Positions 6,934 to 14,991 are shown, counted from the first letter of the stretch. The stretch: DNA of 17,576 nt from Candidatus Caenarcanum sp. (GCA_020720345.1 DYOT01000012.1:1-17576); one strand, 5' to 3'. Notes: generated by a model not told the origin, from the letters alone. Numbers and translations: made by a program.

Positions 6934-8031
6934 TTATTTAAAATATCCTTCTATCATTATATCCGGCGGAAAAGTCCTTACTTCTCCAAAAATAAACTTA
7001 TTGCTGTCGTTTATGTCTTCAATCTTAAATCCTTCAAACGAATTTTTTGCAGAGTTATCGCCAAGAATTTTGGGAGCAATAAACAAATAAATTTTATCAA
7101 TAAGGTTATTTTTCAGGATAACACCGTTAAGAATACCGCCTGCTTCAACCAGAATACTGAAAATTCTTTTTTCATAAAGTTTCTGAAATAAAAACTCAAG
7201 GTTTACTTTTCCGTCCTGATTAAGCGGACATAATATAATATCGACATAGTCAGGATAAAACTTTAATTTGTCAAAATTGCTTTCCGAAGCGGCAATAATT
7301 GTTGTTATCCCATCATTTTTATAAACATTTGAAGCGGCAGGGGTTCGCAATTCTGAATCTATAATAATTCTGACGGGGCTATTCCAACCTTCTTTCCGGC
7401 AATTTAATGAGGGATTGTCGACAATTACCGTTTCTGAACCTGTCAGAATAGCGTCATATTTGTTCCTGAGCCTGTGGACTTCTTCTCTTGCGGCTTCAGA
7501 TGTTATCCATTTGCTGCTGCCTGTTGAAGTTGCAATTTTCCCGTCAATAGTAGAAGCAGCTTTTACAGAAATAAAAGACCTGTTTTCAGTCATGTTTGTT
7601 ATAAAAATTTCATTTAATTTTTTACATTTATCTTCCAGAACTTTTTCTATAACTTCTATTCCTGCGTTTCTGGCTTTTTGAATGCCTTTTCCCGCAACCA
7701 GAGGATTAGGATCAGCCATTCCAATAACTAATGTTTTTATTTTTTCGCTGATAATTCTGTCTATACAGGGAGGTGTTTTGCCATGATGGGAACAGGGTTC
7801 AAGATTAATATAAATTGTTCCGCCTTCTGCTTTATTTCCCGCAGCATTAAGGGCGTTTATTTCTGCATGAGCTTCGCCATATTTTTGATGATATCCCCTT
7901 CCGGCAACATTTCCTTCCTTATCGAGGACTATTGACCCCACAAGAGGATTGGGAGAAACGCAACCTTCTCCAAGCTTAGCCAAATCAAGGCATTCTTTCA
8001 TATATTTTTCGTGTATGTTCATCTTTTGCAT
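6934..8031 (-). CDS. ribD: Bifunctional riboflavin biosynthesis deaminase/reductase RibD
   Basis: A 365-residue two-domain enzyme for the second and third steps of riboflavin synthesis, deaminating and then reducing the pyrimidine made from GTP. The N-terminal deaminase (about 1-145) has the zinc motif HAE at 55-57 and PCSHHGKTPPC with C80 and C89. The C-terminal NADPH-dependent reductase (about 150-365) begins with RSFISVKAASTIDGKIAT and contains SKWITSEAAREEVHRLR and DAILTGSETVIVDNP. Length and motifs are normal for a complete RibD. The start ATG at 8031 has AGGA 7 bases upstream, better than the second ATG at 8022. No other riboflavin gene lies in the window; it is followed by the two cyclase genes, an unusual neighbourhood. 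Confidence 0.97.
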   Translation of the reverse strand: MQKMNIHEKYMKECLDLAKLGEGCVSPNPLVGSIVLDKEGNVAGRGYHQKYGEAHAEINALNAAGNKAEGGTIYINLEPCSHHGKTPPCIDRIISEKIKTLVIGMADPNPLVAGKGIQKARNAGIEVIEKVLEDKCKKLNEIFITNMTENRSFISVKAASTIDGKIATSTGSSKWITSEAAREEVHRLRNKYDAILTGSETVIVDNPSLNCRKEGWNSPVRIIIDSELRTPAASNVYKNDGITTIIAASESNFDKLKFYPDYVDIILCPLNQDGKVNLEFLFQKLYEKRIFSILVEAGGILNGVILKNNLIDKIYLFIAPKILGDNSAKNSFEGFKIEDINDSNKFIFGEVRTFPPDIMIEGYFK

Positions 8032-8089
8032 AATTTTTCCTATATAATAAATTATACTATAGTGCGGATTTACGATTTAATATAAACAG
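8032..8089. promoter_or_regulatory. Divergent promoter region between ribD and coaE
   Basis: These 58 bases must carry the promoter(s) for both genes. They are very AT-rich and contain -10-like hexamers on both strands: TATAAT at 8043-8048 and TATACT at 8053-8058 on plus, and TATAAT at 8056-8051 on minus. I could not pair any of them with a convincing -35. No FMN riboswitch fits in this space. Confidence 0.35.
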
Positions 8090-8686
8090 ATGATAAAACT
8101 TGCAATTACAGGAAATATAGCCTCGGGCAAATCTTTAATAGAATCTTTCTTTCAGGAAGAAGGCATAATAAGTATTGACACTGATACCATTGTGCATTCA
8201 ATTCTTTCTAAAGATAAGGTTATTATAGAAAAAATCAGTAACCTTTTTGATATTAAAGTTAAAGACAGCAAAGGTCGAATTGACCGAAAAAAAGTTGGTA
8301 AAATAGTTTTTAATGATAAAAACAAGCTTTCGGAGCTTGAAAAAATACTTCATCCCGAAGTTTATAAAGCAATGGAAGAATTCTTTGAAAAAAATAAAAA
8401 TGAAAAAATAGTTGCCGTGTCTGTTCCTCAGCTATATGAAACAGGATGGGAAAAGTTTTTTGACTATATTTTACTAGTGATTGCCGATGATGATATCAGG
8501 CTGCAAAGATTAATACAAAGAAACAACCTCAGCGAGAAAGATGCCAGAAAACGCCTTTTAATGCAAATTACGCAGGAAGAAAAAATCAAAAAAGCTGATT
8601 TTGTGATTGATAATTCTAAAGATGTAGACAATACAAAGATTCAATTTAAAAAAATACTGGAAAAACTATTATACCGCTCCAATTAA
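8090..8686 (+). CDS. coaE: Dephospho-CoA kinase
   Basis: A 198-residue P-loop kinase for the last step of coenzyme A synthesis, phosphorylating the ribose of dephospho-CoA. It has the Walker A motif GNIASGKS (8-15), the DTDTIVH segment (30-36), ILHPEV (87-91), SVPQLYETG (111-119, the usual VPLLFE motif) and the lid arginines R140 and R143 (RLQRLIQR). Length is normal for CoaE. The ATG has no obvious ribosome-binding site in an AT-rich leader. It is divergent from ribD, and its stop codon abuts the stop of the convergent FAD enzyme with no base between them. Confidence 0.95.
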   Translation: MIKLAITGNIASGKSLIESFFQEEGIISIDTDTIVHSILSKDKVIIEKISNLFDIKVKDSKGRIDRKKVGKIVFNDKNKLSELEKILHPEVYKAMEEFFEKNKNEKIVAVSVPQLYETGWEKFFDYILLVIADDDIRLQRLIQRNNLSEKDARKRLLMQITQEEKIKKADFVIDNSKDVDNTKIQFKKILEKLLYRSN

Positions 8687-10153
8687 TCAGCTCTTGTTTT
8701 CATGATACCGGGCTTCTGTATTGATGTTCCAGATATTATCCTTTGTCTTAACACTAGTAATAATATTTTCTACTGCTGTAATAGCTGTCATCATAGAATG
8801 ATCCATATTATTATACTTGTGCATACCGTTTCTTCCTATAAGAAACAAGTTTTCAAACTCGTTTAAGAATTCTTTTACAGTGTCAAAACTGTTATAAGTC
8901 CCGAAATAAGCCGGATATGCTTTCTTAAATCTGATTATTGTGCCGTCAATAACTTCTTTTTTATCAATGATATTAATTTTGGCAAGTTCATTTGTTGCAA
9001 AATCAATAAATTCAGCATCTTTCATGATCCAGAGTTCATCGCCTTCCTGGCAGAAGTACTCAAGCCCGAGCCAGACCTTGCTTGAATCATTTACCATATA
9101 AGGACTCCAGTTATTGAAAACCTGAAGCCGCCCTAATTTTACATTTTTTTCCTGAATGTAAATCCAGTTATCAGGAATTAAGCCATTTTCATCAGATTTA
9201 ATTTTTAACCTGTTAAGCAATAAGCCCACAGTAATGAAATCCCTGTACAATAAGCCGTCTGAAATTTCTCTGACTTCTTCAGGCACAGGATATTCAAGAG
9301 CCTTAATCAAATCTTTTACCGGCATCGTTGAAATAAAATAATCTCCTTTAACGGAAAATGTTTCTCCAGATGAAATATTTTCAATAATTGCTTCAGAAAT
9401 ACTGTTGTTTTGAGTCTTAAGACCAATTACACGATGATTAAGATTAATTTCTGCGCCTTTTGACTTTATTATGTCGGCTGTTTTTTCCCACAATTGACCG
9501 GGACCGCACTTAGGATACATAAACTGCGAAATGAGACTTGTTTCAACGTTTTTAGAATCCTGTTTCTTAAACAGCTTGCCGACAAAATGTAAAACCGCCT
9601 TTGAAACAGAAAGCCCCTTTATTCTTTGAGCCCCCCAGCTTGCGTCAATTTCTTTACAGGAAACGCCCCAGACTTTTTCCGTATAATCCTTAAAGAAAGT
9701 ATTATAAAGCTCTTCCCCAAACCTGTTGATGAAAAAATCCTCAAGATTTTTTTCATTTTTTATGGGGAAAATCCTGACTTTTAAATAACTGAAACCTATT
9801 TTAAATACCCTGAAAATCCCAAGATTTGATAAAGTTTTTAAATTTAATGAAATAGGGTAATCAAAAAACTTACCTAAAAAATATATTCTTGAAACCCTGT
9901 TTCTTGTAAGAATTTCAGGCTCAATATTCATCCACCGCTCAACAATTTTATCAAATTTGGAAAAAAACCTGTGCCCCCCGAGGTCTATTTTATTGCCTTT
10001 ATAGTCGACTGTTCTGGAAATTCCGCCCACCATATCAGTTTCTTCATAAATGACAGGGATTATATCTGTTTTTTCAAGCAATTCTAAAGCCGCAGTAAGA
10101 CCTGCCGGTCCGGCTCCAATTATTATTGCGTATTTTTTATTGTTATTTTTCAT
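8687..10153 (-). CDS. FAD-dependent oxidoreductase (amine oxidase / protoporphyrinogen oxidase-like superfamily)
   Basis: A 488-residue flavoprotein. The N-terminal Rossmann motif GAGPAG is at 13-18, with an acidic strand end (VIYEETDMVGG) for the FAD ribose. IDLGGHRFFSKF (57-67) and the C-terminal LIGRNGMHKYNNMDHSMMTA segment (about 437-457) are typical of a COG1232-like group often found with polysaccharide or lipid-glycan genes and related to UDP-galactopyranose mutase-type proteins. The substrate cannot be read from sequence. It is probably not a true HemY, since no haem gene is nearby. It diverges from the small secreted protein and ROK kinase genes; the start ATG lacks a clear ribosome-binding site. 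Confidence 0.85.
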   Translation of the reverse strand: MKNNNKKYAIIIGAGPAGLTAALELLEKTDIIPVIYEETDMVGGISRTVDYKGNKIDLGGHRFFSKFDKIVERWMNIEPEILTRNRVSRIYFLGKFFDYPISLNLKTLSNLGIFRVFKIGFSYLKVRIFPIKNEKNLEDFFINRFGEELYNTFFKDYTEKVWGVSCKEIDASWGAQRIKGLSVSKAVLHFVGKLFKKQDSKNVETSLISQFMYPKCGPGQLWEKTADIIKSKGAEINLNHRVIGLKTQNNSISEAIIENISSGETFSVKGDYFISTMPVKDLIKALEYPVPEEVREISDGLLYRDFITVGLLLNRLKIKSDENGLIPDNWIYIQEKNVKLGRLQVFNNWSPYMVNDSSKVWLGLEYFCQEGDELWIMKDAEFIDFATNELAKINIIDKKEVIDGTIIRFKKAYPAYFGTYNSFDTVKEFLNEFENLFLIGRNGMHKYNNMDHSMMTAITAVENIITSVKTKDNIWNINTEARYHENKS

Positions 10154-10198
10154 ATTAAAATAATATCATATTTAATAAAATCTACGAAACACACTTAA

Positions 10199-10495
10199 AT
10201 GACTGTTTCATCTCTACTATTAATATTTTTTCTTCTAACCACCCCATTGGTTCGGGGAAATATGCTGCTAGCCGAAAATTCTTCCGGTCGTTGCTTGAAA
10301 CCAGCTTTAAGCAGTACAGTTTCAGTTTATTATGATTCTAAAGGCAATAAATATGTTTATGTAAAAGGTTTCAAGAAAAAAGACGGCACCTTTGTTAAGG
10401 GTTACTACAGGTCTTCACCGGACAAAGACAAATCCAATAACTGGTCTTCAAAAGGCAATACAAATCCTAATACAGGCAAAAAAGGCTATAAGTGA
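10199..10495 (+). CDS. Small secreted protein with a KDGTxVxxxYR...NPxTGKKG motif
   Basis: A 98-residue protein with a hydrophobic N-terminus (SSLLLIFFLLTTPLV, about 4-18) that looks like a signal peptide, although it lacks the usual positive charges before the hydrophobic core. An in-frame stop directly precedes the ATG, so it cannot start earlier; an in-frame ATG at 10261 would remove the signal. The mature part carries KYVYVKGFKKKDGTFVKGYY, RSSPD, NNWSSKGNTNPNTGKKGYK. The pattern GY/F-x-KKDGTxV-x3-YRxxPD-xn-NxxSxKGNxNPxTGKxG recurs in small exported proteins of unknown function in several phyla, to my knowledge. No ribosome-binding site is visible before ATG. Confidence 0.7.
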   Translation: MTVSSLLLIFFLLTTPLVRGNMLLAENSSGRCLKPALSSTVSVYYDSKGNKYVYVKGFKKKDGTFVKGYYRSSPDKDKSNNWSSKGNTNPNTGKKGYK

Positions 10496-10511
10496 AAAAT
10501 TATGTTAAAAT

Positions 10512-10527
10512 AGACTAATTATAGTCT
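10512..10527 (+). promoter_or_regulatory. Inverted repeat AGACTA-ATTA-TAGTCT before the ROK kinase gene
   Basis: A perfect 6-base inverted repeat with a 4-base centre sits just before the ribosome-binding site (GGAG at 10528-10531 region) of the ROK kinase gene. It could be an operator or a hairpin that affects translation. No T-run follows, so it is not a terminator for the upstream gene. Confidence 0.3.
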
Positions 10528-10541
10528 GGAGTTGAAAGTTT

Positions 10542-11492
10542 ATGAGTAATTATTCAATAGGGATAGATTTAGGTGGCACAAAGGTTTTAGCCGGTATCGT
10601 TGATGCAGATAACGGACAGGTAATAGATTTTGTAAAAAAGCGCACCAAAAAAGCGGGCTCGGAATCAATAATTCAAAGAATCATAGAAACAGTTGAAAAA
10701 ACTTTATGCAAAGCGCAAATCCCTCTTTCTGAGATATCATCCATAGGAATTGGCGCAGCAGGGCAGGTAGACAGAAAGAACGGAATCCTTATTTCTGCGC
10801 CAAACCTTGATTGCTATGATGTTGAATTCAAAAAAATACTTGAAGAACACTTTAATATCCCTACATACGTAGGAAATGATGTGGAAGTTGCAACGCTTGG
10901 CGAAATGAAATTCGGGAGCGGTGCTGGTTACAAAAACTTTGTATGTATTTTTGTCGGTACAGGCGTGGGTTCTGGAGTTGTATGCGACGGTAAAATTTTA
11001 AAAGGATCAACAGGAACAGCCGGTGAAATAGGTCATATTATTGTGAGTTCAGGCGGCAGGCTTTGCGGATGCGGCGGTTACGGCTGCCTTGAGGCTTATG
11101 CTTCAAGAACTGCAATTGAAAAGAAAATTATCGGCTCTCTTAAAAAAGGACACAAGTCAGTTATTTCTGAAGCCATCAAAGAAAACGGGATAATTCGCTC
11201 AAAGGATATAAAAGACGCTCTTGACGCGAATGATGAGCTGGTGTTTGACTGTATAACAGAAGCAGCCGAATACTTAAGCAGCGGAATCGCCTCTGTAATA
11301 AATTTTTATAACCCGGAATTAATTATTCTCGGCGGCGGACTTATAGAAGCAGTGGATTTATTCTATGAAATGACCGTTAAAAAATCTCTTATTAAATCCC
11401 TTGCTGTCCCTGCATCAAAAACACAAATAGTAAAAACAAAACTGAGCGACTTTTCAGGCGCAGTAGGCGCAGCAACCTTATATCAGAATTAG
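10542..11492 (+). CDS. ROK-family sugar kinase (probable glucokinase)
   Basis: A 316-residue ROK kinase that phosphorylates a hexose, most likely glucose, with ATP. It has the phosphate-binding DLGGTK (9-14), N112/D113 of the sugar site with D113 as catalytic base (YVGNDVEVA), the GTGVGSG loop (139-145), GEIGH (161-165), and the ROK zinc site made by H165 and CGCGGYGC (C175, C177, C182), followed by LEAYAS. There is no N-terminal helix-turn-helix, so it is an enzyme rather than a NagC-type repressor. GGAG lies 10 bases before ATG. Nine bases separate it from the downstream membrane-protein gene, so the two probably form an operon. N-acetylmannosamine or other sugars are possible substrates. 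Confidence 0.92.
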   Translation: MSNYSIGIDLGGTKVLAGIVDADNGQVIDFVKKRTKKAGSESIIQRIIETVEKTLCKAQIPLSEISSIGIGAAGQVDRKNGILISAPNLDCYDVEFKKILEEHFNIPTYVGNDVEVATLGEMKFGSGAGYKNFVCIFVGTGVGSGVVCDGKILKGSTGTAGEIGHIIVSSGGRLCGCGGYGCLEAYASRTAIEKKIIGSLKKGHKSVISEAIKENGIIRSKDIKDALDANDELVFDCITEAAEYLSSGIASVINFYNPELIILGGGLIEAVDLFYEMTVKKSLIKSLAVPASKTQIVKTKLSDFSGAVGAATLYQN

Positions 11493-11501
11493 TAAAAAAA
11501 C

Positions 11502-12962
11502 ATGGCGCAAAAAATAATTCTGTTTTTAAATCGTTGGATAATAACAATAACCTGTGTTTTTGTTTTTTTTCAGACACTATTTTTTCAACAAATATCTCCT
11601 GATGCCGGTTTGTTTTTTAAATCGACCGATTCTTACTGGTTGATCCGAATGGGAGAATGGATTCTGCAAAACAAGTGCATACCATTCACAAACGTTCTTG
11701 GACACCCTTTTCTTCAGATTGAAAGCATTCATTGGGTTTGTTATCAATGGCTTTTTAGTGTTTTACTCGCTTTGTTAAATAAAATATCAGGAATCCACGG
11801 AATGGTTCTTGTCTTCTCTTGCTTAAATGCCATTGTTATTGCCCTGCTTGGTTATTCCCTGCATTTAAGGAAATTCAGGCATTTCCCCGAGATCGGCTTT
11901 TCTCTTTTGCCCATAACAGCTTTTTTGCTTATAAATATTGACTTAAGACCTGCCATTTTCAGTATTTTATTTTGTTCTGTTCTGAATATTCTTTTGATTA
12001 ATAAAGAAAAGGCTAACAGTAGATATTTATGGTTTTTGCTTCCTCTGATTTTTATGGTTTGGGCAAATATTCATCTGGGATTTATTTTTGGAATCCTCTG
12101 GCTGTTGGTAGAAGTATCTTTTTGGTCAATAAAAAATAAATCAATAAAGCCTTTTATTTTATGGATTCTATGTTTTTTGTCCACTTTCTTGAATCCAAGA
12201 GGCTATGCTCTTTACAGCTACCTTTTTACACTTGGGAACAGCAGCTTTATGAACGCAAATATAGCTGAACTTCAACATTATAATTTTTTTGCAGATTACA
12301 GTAACTCATTTTTTATTTTATTAGGCATAGCAAGTTTTATTTTTACCCTGAAATTAAACAATATCAGGAATGCCGAGAGGATTATGATGGTTTTAAGCTT
12401 TATTATGTATATGTTTTCAGTTAGACACCTGACATTTATGTTAATTTTTCTTCCTGTTTTTTATTCTTCTTCGATAAAGCAAATTTTAGGCAGAAAGCCG
12501 GAGCAATTATCATATATTTTTCATGAAAATTATAAAACCTTTTCTCACCTGTTAATAATTTTTATAGCAGGGTCTATTTTGTGCCTGTTTAAAATTTATC
12601 CTGTTCCTGCCTTGCCTAAAAACATTAACCGGACTTTCATAGAATATATCAATAAAAATCCAGTATCAGAACCAATTTTAGCAGGGGGAGACGCTGGAAG
12701 CGAACTTTTATACTTTACAAATTCCCGCTCATATATAGATACACGTTTTGATATGTACGGGGATGATTATGTAAAAAAATATACTGAAATATACACCCAG
12801 CAGGGAAGCTGGACTGAAAATTTAAAGAAAAACAATATAAAATATGTTCTGTATGATAAAAAAATTGGTCGTGAAAATTTTAGCTATCTGGAAAGGACTT
12901 TCCAACAACTAGGCTGGAAAGTCCTTTATAAAGATAGTGAATTACTGTTTTTAAGCAAATAA
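11502..12962 (+). CDS. Polytopic membrane protein, GT-C glycosyltransferase-like
   Basis: A 486-residue protein with about nine or ten membrane helices between residues 10 and 365 and a soluble C-terminal part of about 120 residues. The first external loop has STDSYWLIRMGEWIL (41-55), then IPFTNVLGH and WVCYQWLFSVLL (78-89). That order, D-x-(W/Y)-x5-G-x-W-I-L ... P ... WxxYxWL, is typical of a large GT-C-like family of unknown substrate. The C-terminal segment contains SYIDTRFDMYGDDYVKKYTEIYTQQGSW and NIKYVLYDK, also usual for that family. It may transfer a sugar from a polyprenyl-phosphate donor outside the membrane; this is inferred. ATG has no visible ribosome-binding site. A 12-bp perfect inverted repeat lies inside the last codons. 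Confidence 0.8.
   Translation: MAQKIILFLNRWIITITCVFVFFQTLFFQQISPDAGLFFKSTDSYWLIRMGEWILQNKCIPFTNVLGHPFLQIESIHWVCYQWLFSVLLALLNKISGIHGMVLVFSCLNAIVIALLGYSLHLRKFRHFPEIGFSLLPITAFLLINIDLRPAIFSILFCSVLNILLINKEKANSRYLWFLLPLIFMVWANIHLGFIFGILWLLVEVSFWSIKNKSIKPFILWILCFLSTFLNPRGYALYSYLFTLGNSSFMNANIAELQHYNFFADYSNSFFILLGIASFIFTLKLNNIRNAERIMMVLSFIMYMFSVRHLTFMLIFLPVFYSSSIKQILGRKPEQLSYIFHENYKTFSHLLIIFIAGSILCLFKIYPVPALPKNINRTFIEYINKNPVSEPILAGGDAGSELLYFTNSRSYIDTRFDMYGDDYVKKYTEIYTQQGSWTENLKKNNIKYVLYDKKIGRENFSYLERTFQQLGWKVLYKDSELLFLSK
12892..12927. repeat. Perfect 12-bp inverted repeat inside the GT-C-like gene's 3' end
   Basis: AAAGGACTTTCC (12892-12903) and GGAAAGTCCTTT (12916-12927) are exact reverse complements around a 12-base loop. 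It encodes part of the C-terminus and ends 35 bases before the plus-strand stop and 41 bases past the stop of the convergent S1 gene. It may act as a transcription barrier for one or both convergent genes, but no long T-run follows on either strand. Confidence 0.6.
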
Positions 12963-12967
12963 GTCTG

Positions 12968-14092
12968 TTATTTGCCTATGTCCTTGATATTTAAACCGAT
13001 TCTTCTTTCCTGAGGAGCGAATCTTTTAATCAGGACTTCAATTTCCTGTCCTACAGAGACCACATCAAATGGATTTATGTGGGAGTCAGACATCTCTGCA
13101 ACAGGAAGAAGTGCTTCAACACCTGGATAAATAGTAACAAATACTCCAAATCCTGTTATTTTATTGACAGTGCCCTTGATTACCTGTCCTTCTTTGAATT
13201 CTCCTTCAATTTGGGTCCAGGGATTTTCTTCCATCCTCTTAAGACTGAGGCTTATTCTGTTTAAATCGTTATCGATATTAAGAATTTTAACCTGAATTTT
13301 CTGACCTAGGGAAAGAATGTCTGAAGGATGTTTGATTCTCTGCCATGATATTTCTGAAATAGGAAGAAGTCCGTCTATGCCCATTATGTCGACAAAAACT
13401 CCAAAATCGGCAATTCTTACAACTTCACCATCCACAATCTGATCCATTTCAAGACCGGCAATAACATTTCCGGCAATTTTTCTTCTTTCTTCAGCAAGTG
13501 CAAGTCTTTCGCTAAGGATAAGCTTGTTTCTTCTTGAATCTGATTCAAGTATCTTAACCTGCAATTCCTGCCCGATAAGACCTTCATGAGGAGTGCCTGT
13601 TCTTAGCTGACTGGCTGGAATAAATCCTCTTAAGTCTTGAACTTCTGCGATTACACCACTTTTAACAAGCGAAATAATTTTTGCGGTAATTGTTTCTTCT
13701 TTTTGACGAATTTCATCAAGCTTTTCCCAATTTTTAGCAAGATGCACCCTTTTCAGGGAAATCATAATCTGACCTTCTTCATTTTCTTCCCTGAGAATAT
13801 AAAACTCTTTCTGGTCTCCTACGGAAACGATATCTTCAGGATTAGAGAAGGGAACATTTGAAAGTTCTCTTAATGGTAAAATAGCTTCAGTTTTACTGCC
13901 TATGTCAACCAAAATGCCTGTTTTGTCAATTTTAACGACTGTACCGTTAACAACGTCAGCGATATTGAACTTATAATTAAAAGACTGATTTAATAATCTT
14001 TCAAATTCACTGATTTTAATTTCATTTTCTGAAATTGCGCTCTCTTCAATGCGTTGCTTCTTTGCAACTTTTTCTTTAACTGCTTTTGTCAC
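12968..14092 (-). CDS. rpsA: Ribosomal protein S1-like protein with four S1 domains
   Basis: A 374-residue cytoplasmic RNA-binding protein with four S1/OB-fold repeats at about 43-115, 132-197, 215-285 and 300-370. Repeats 3 and 4 are the most typical (DFGVFVDIMGIDGLLPISEISW; GFGVFVTIYPGVEALLPVAEMS). Repeat 2 is divergent (SGVIAEVQDLRGFIPASQL). E. coli S1 has six repeats, and three to four are usual in Firmicutes and Cyanobacteria-type proteins. It probably helps mRNA binding at the ribosome. Start is GTG at 14092, with AAGGAG about 10 bases upstream inside ispH. The GTG overlaps the ispH TGA (GTGA), indicating translational coupling. In several Clostridia IspH and S1 are fused, which supports the functional link. 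Confidence 0.9.
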   Translation of the reverse strand: MTKAVKEKVAKKQRIEESAISENEIKISEFERLLNQSFNYKFNIADVVNGTVVKIDKTGILVDIGSKTEAILPLRELSNVPFSNPEDIVSVGDQKEFYILREENEEGQIMISLKRVHLAKNWEKLDEIRQKEETITAKIISLVKSGVIAEVQDLRGFIPASQLRTGTPHEGLIGQELQVKILESDSRRNKLILSERLALAEERRKIAGNVIAGLEMDQIVDGEVVRIADFGVFVDIMGIDGLLPISEISWQRIKHPSDILSLGQKIQVKILNIDNDLNRISLSLKRMEENPWTQIEGEFKEGQVIKGTVNKITGFGVFVTIYPGVEALLPVAEMSDSHINPFDVVSVGQEIEVLIKRFAPQERRIGLNIKDIGK

Positions 14093-14991
14093 GAATTTAA
14101 TTCTCCTTGTTCTGCTTGTTCTGACATTTTATTAATTACTTCATTAATAACGTAATCAGGGGTGGAAGCACCTGCTGTAACCCCTATTTTTTTTGCTTTA
14201 TAAATAATACTTTTATAGTTTTCAAGCTCTTCGGGTGTGTCTATGAGTATAGTTTCCTTTATTGACTTCAGGATTTCCGCAAGGTGGGTTGTATTAGCGC
14301 TTGATTTACTCCCGACTACTACCATAAGTTCAACTTCAGAGGCAAGAGCTTTCGCGCACCGCTGTCTTTTAAAAGTTGCAGCGCAAATGGTGTTATAAAT
14401 TTTTAATTCTTTTGAATATTCAGCAATAAGAGGCAAAATTTCTTTAAAATTTTCGATAAGCTGGGTTGTCTGAATAACAATGCCTACTTTTTCTGCGGTT
14501 TTAATTTCGGGTATAAATTTAGAAACTTCGTCTCTGGAAGAAATAACCAGCGCTTCTTGCTTGGAGCATAAATCAGAATGAGCCTTTATTGCTATAACTT
14601 CGGGATGATCGGCTCTACCTATAATAATTACTCTATAGCCATCCTTTGCAAGATCTTTTGCCTTGTCCTGAACTCTTTTTACGTCGGGACAAGTAGCATC
14701 AACGATTTTACAGCCTTTTGATTCAAGTTCCTGAATGGTTTGAGGCGTAACACCATGAGTCCTGATAATATAAATTCCGTCCGGCTTTGATGGAATTTCA
14801 TGGATAGTTTGGATGCCTAACCTGTTAAGGTCTTCTATAACCTGATTGTTATGGATCAGCTGCCCTAAAATATATACAGAAGTTCCAGGATTATCTTTTT
14901 TTATTTTAATTGAAAGGTCTACAGCTCTCTTAACGCCATAACAAAAACCGGCATGTTTTGCTAGCTTTATATTCTTTAATGTTAAACTCAG
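14089..14991 (-). CDS. ispH: 4-hydroxy-3-methylbut-2-enyl diphosphate reductase IspH, with a non-canonical start
   Basis: A 300-residue iron-sulfur enzyme for the last step of the MEP isoprenoid pathway, making IPP and DMAPP. Counted from CTG at 14991, the cluster cysteines are C17 (AGFCYGVKRAV), C101 (VDATCPDVK) and C203 (NTICAATFKRQ). Substrate residues include H47 (LIHNN), H129/E131 (DHPEV), SSANT (230-234) and S276 (GASTP). The frame is open from the upstream stop at 15094-15096 to the TGA at 14089, but has no ATG, GTG or TTG before a TTG at 14436, which would drop the first two cysteines. CTG at 14991 is the best start: GGAG lies 11 bases upstream and a candidate promoter fits a short leader. 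Where E. coli IspH begins, the codon here is AAG. The gene overlaps the S1 gene by four bases. Confidence 0.9.
   Translation of the reverse strand: MSLTLKNIKLAKHAGFCYGVKRAVDLSIKIKKDNPGTSVYILGQLIHNNQVIEDLNRLGIQTIHEIPSKPDGIYIIRTHGVTPQTIQELESKGCKIVDATCPDVKRVQDKAKDLAKDGYRVIIIGRADHPEVIAIKAHSDLCSKQEALVISSRDEVSKFIPEIKTAEKVGIVIQTTQLIENFKEILPLIAEYSKELKIYNTICAATFKRQRCAKALASEVELMVVVGSKSSANTTHLAEILKSIKETILIDTPEELENYKSIIYKAKKIGVTAGASTPDYVINEVINKMSEQAEQGELNS

Noticed and set aside
6016..7191. Plus-strand open frames opposite the cyclase and ribD genes
   Set aside because: They are Phe/Leu/Lys-rich shadows of strongly supported minus-strand genes.
8684..8689. Abutting stop codons of coaE and the FAD enzyme gene as a sign of rearrangement
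   Set aside because: Both proteins have normal length and complete C-termini. Tight convergent packing also occurs at 4178/4184 and 12962/12968, so it is a general trait here.
13079..13861. Plus-strand open frames opposite the S1 gene
   Set aside because: They lack domain patterns and ribosome-binding sites, and the minus-strand S1 repeats are unmistakable.
14089..14436. A 115-residue IspH fragment, or a frameshifted ispH pseudogene
   Set aside because: Translation of 14437-15093 in the same frame is free of stops and gives the rest of IspH with all key residues. Only the start codon is unusual.
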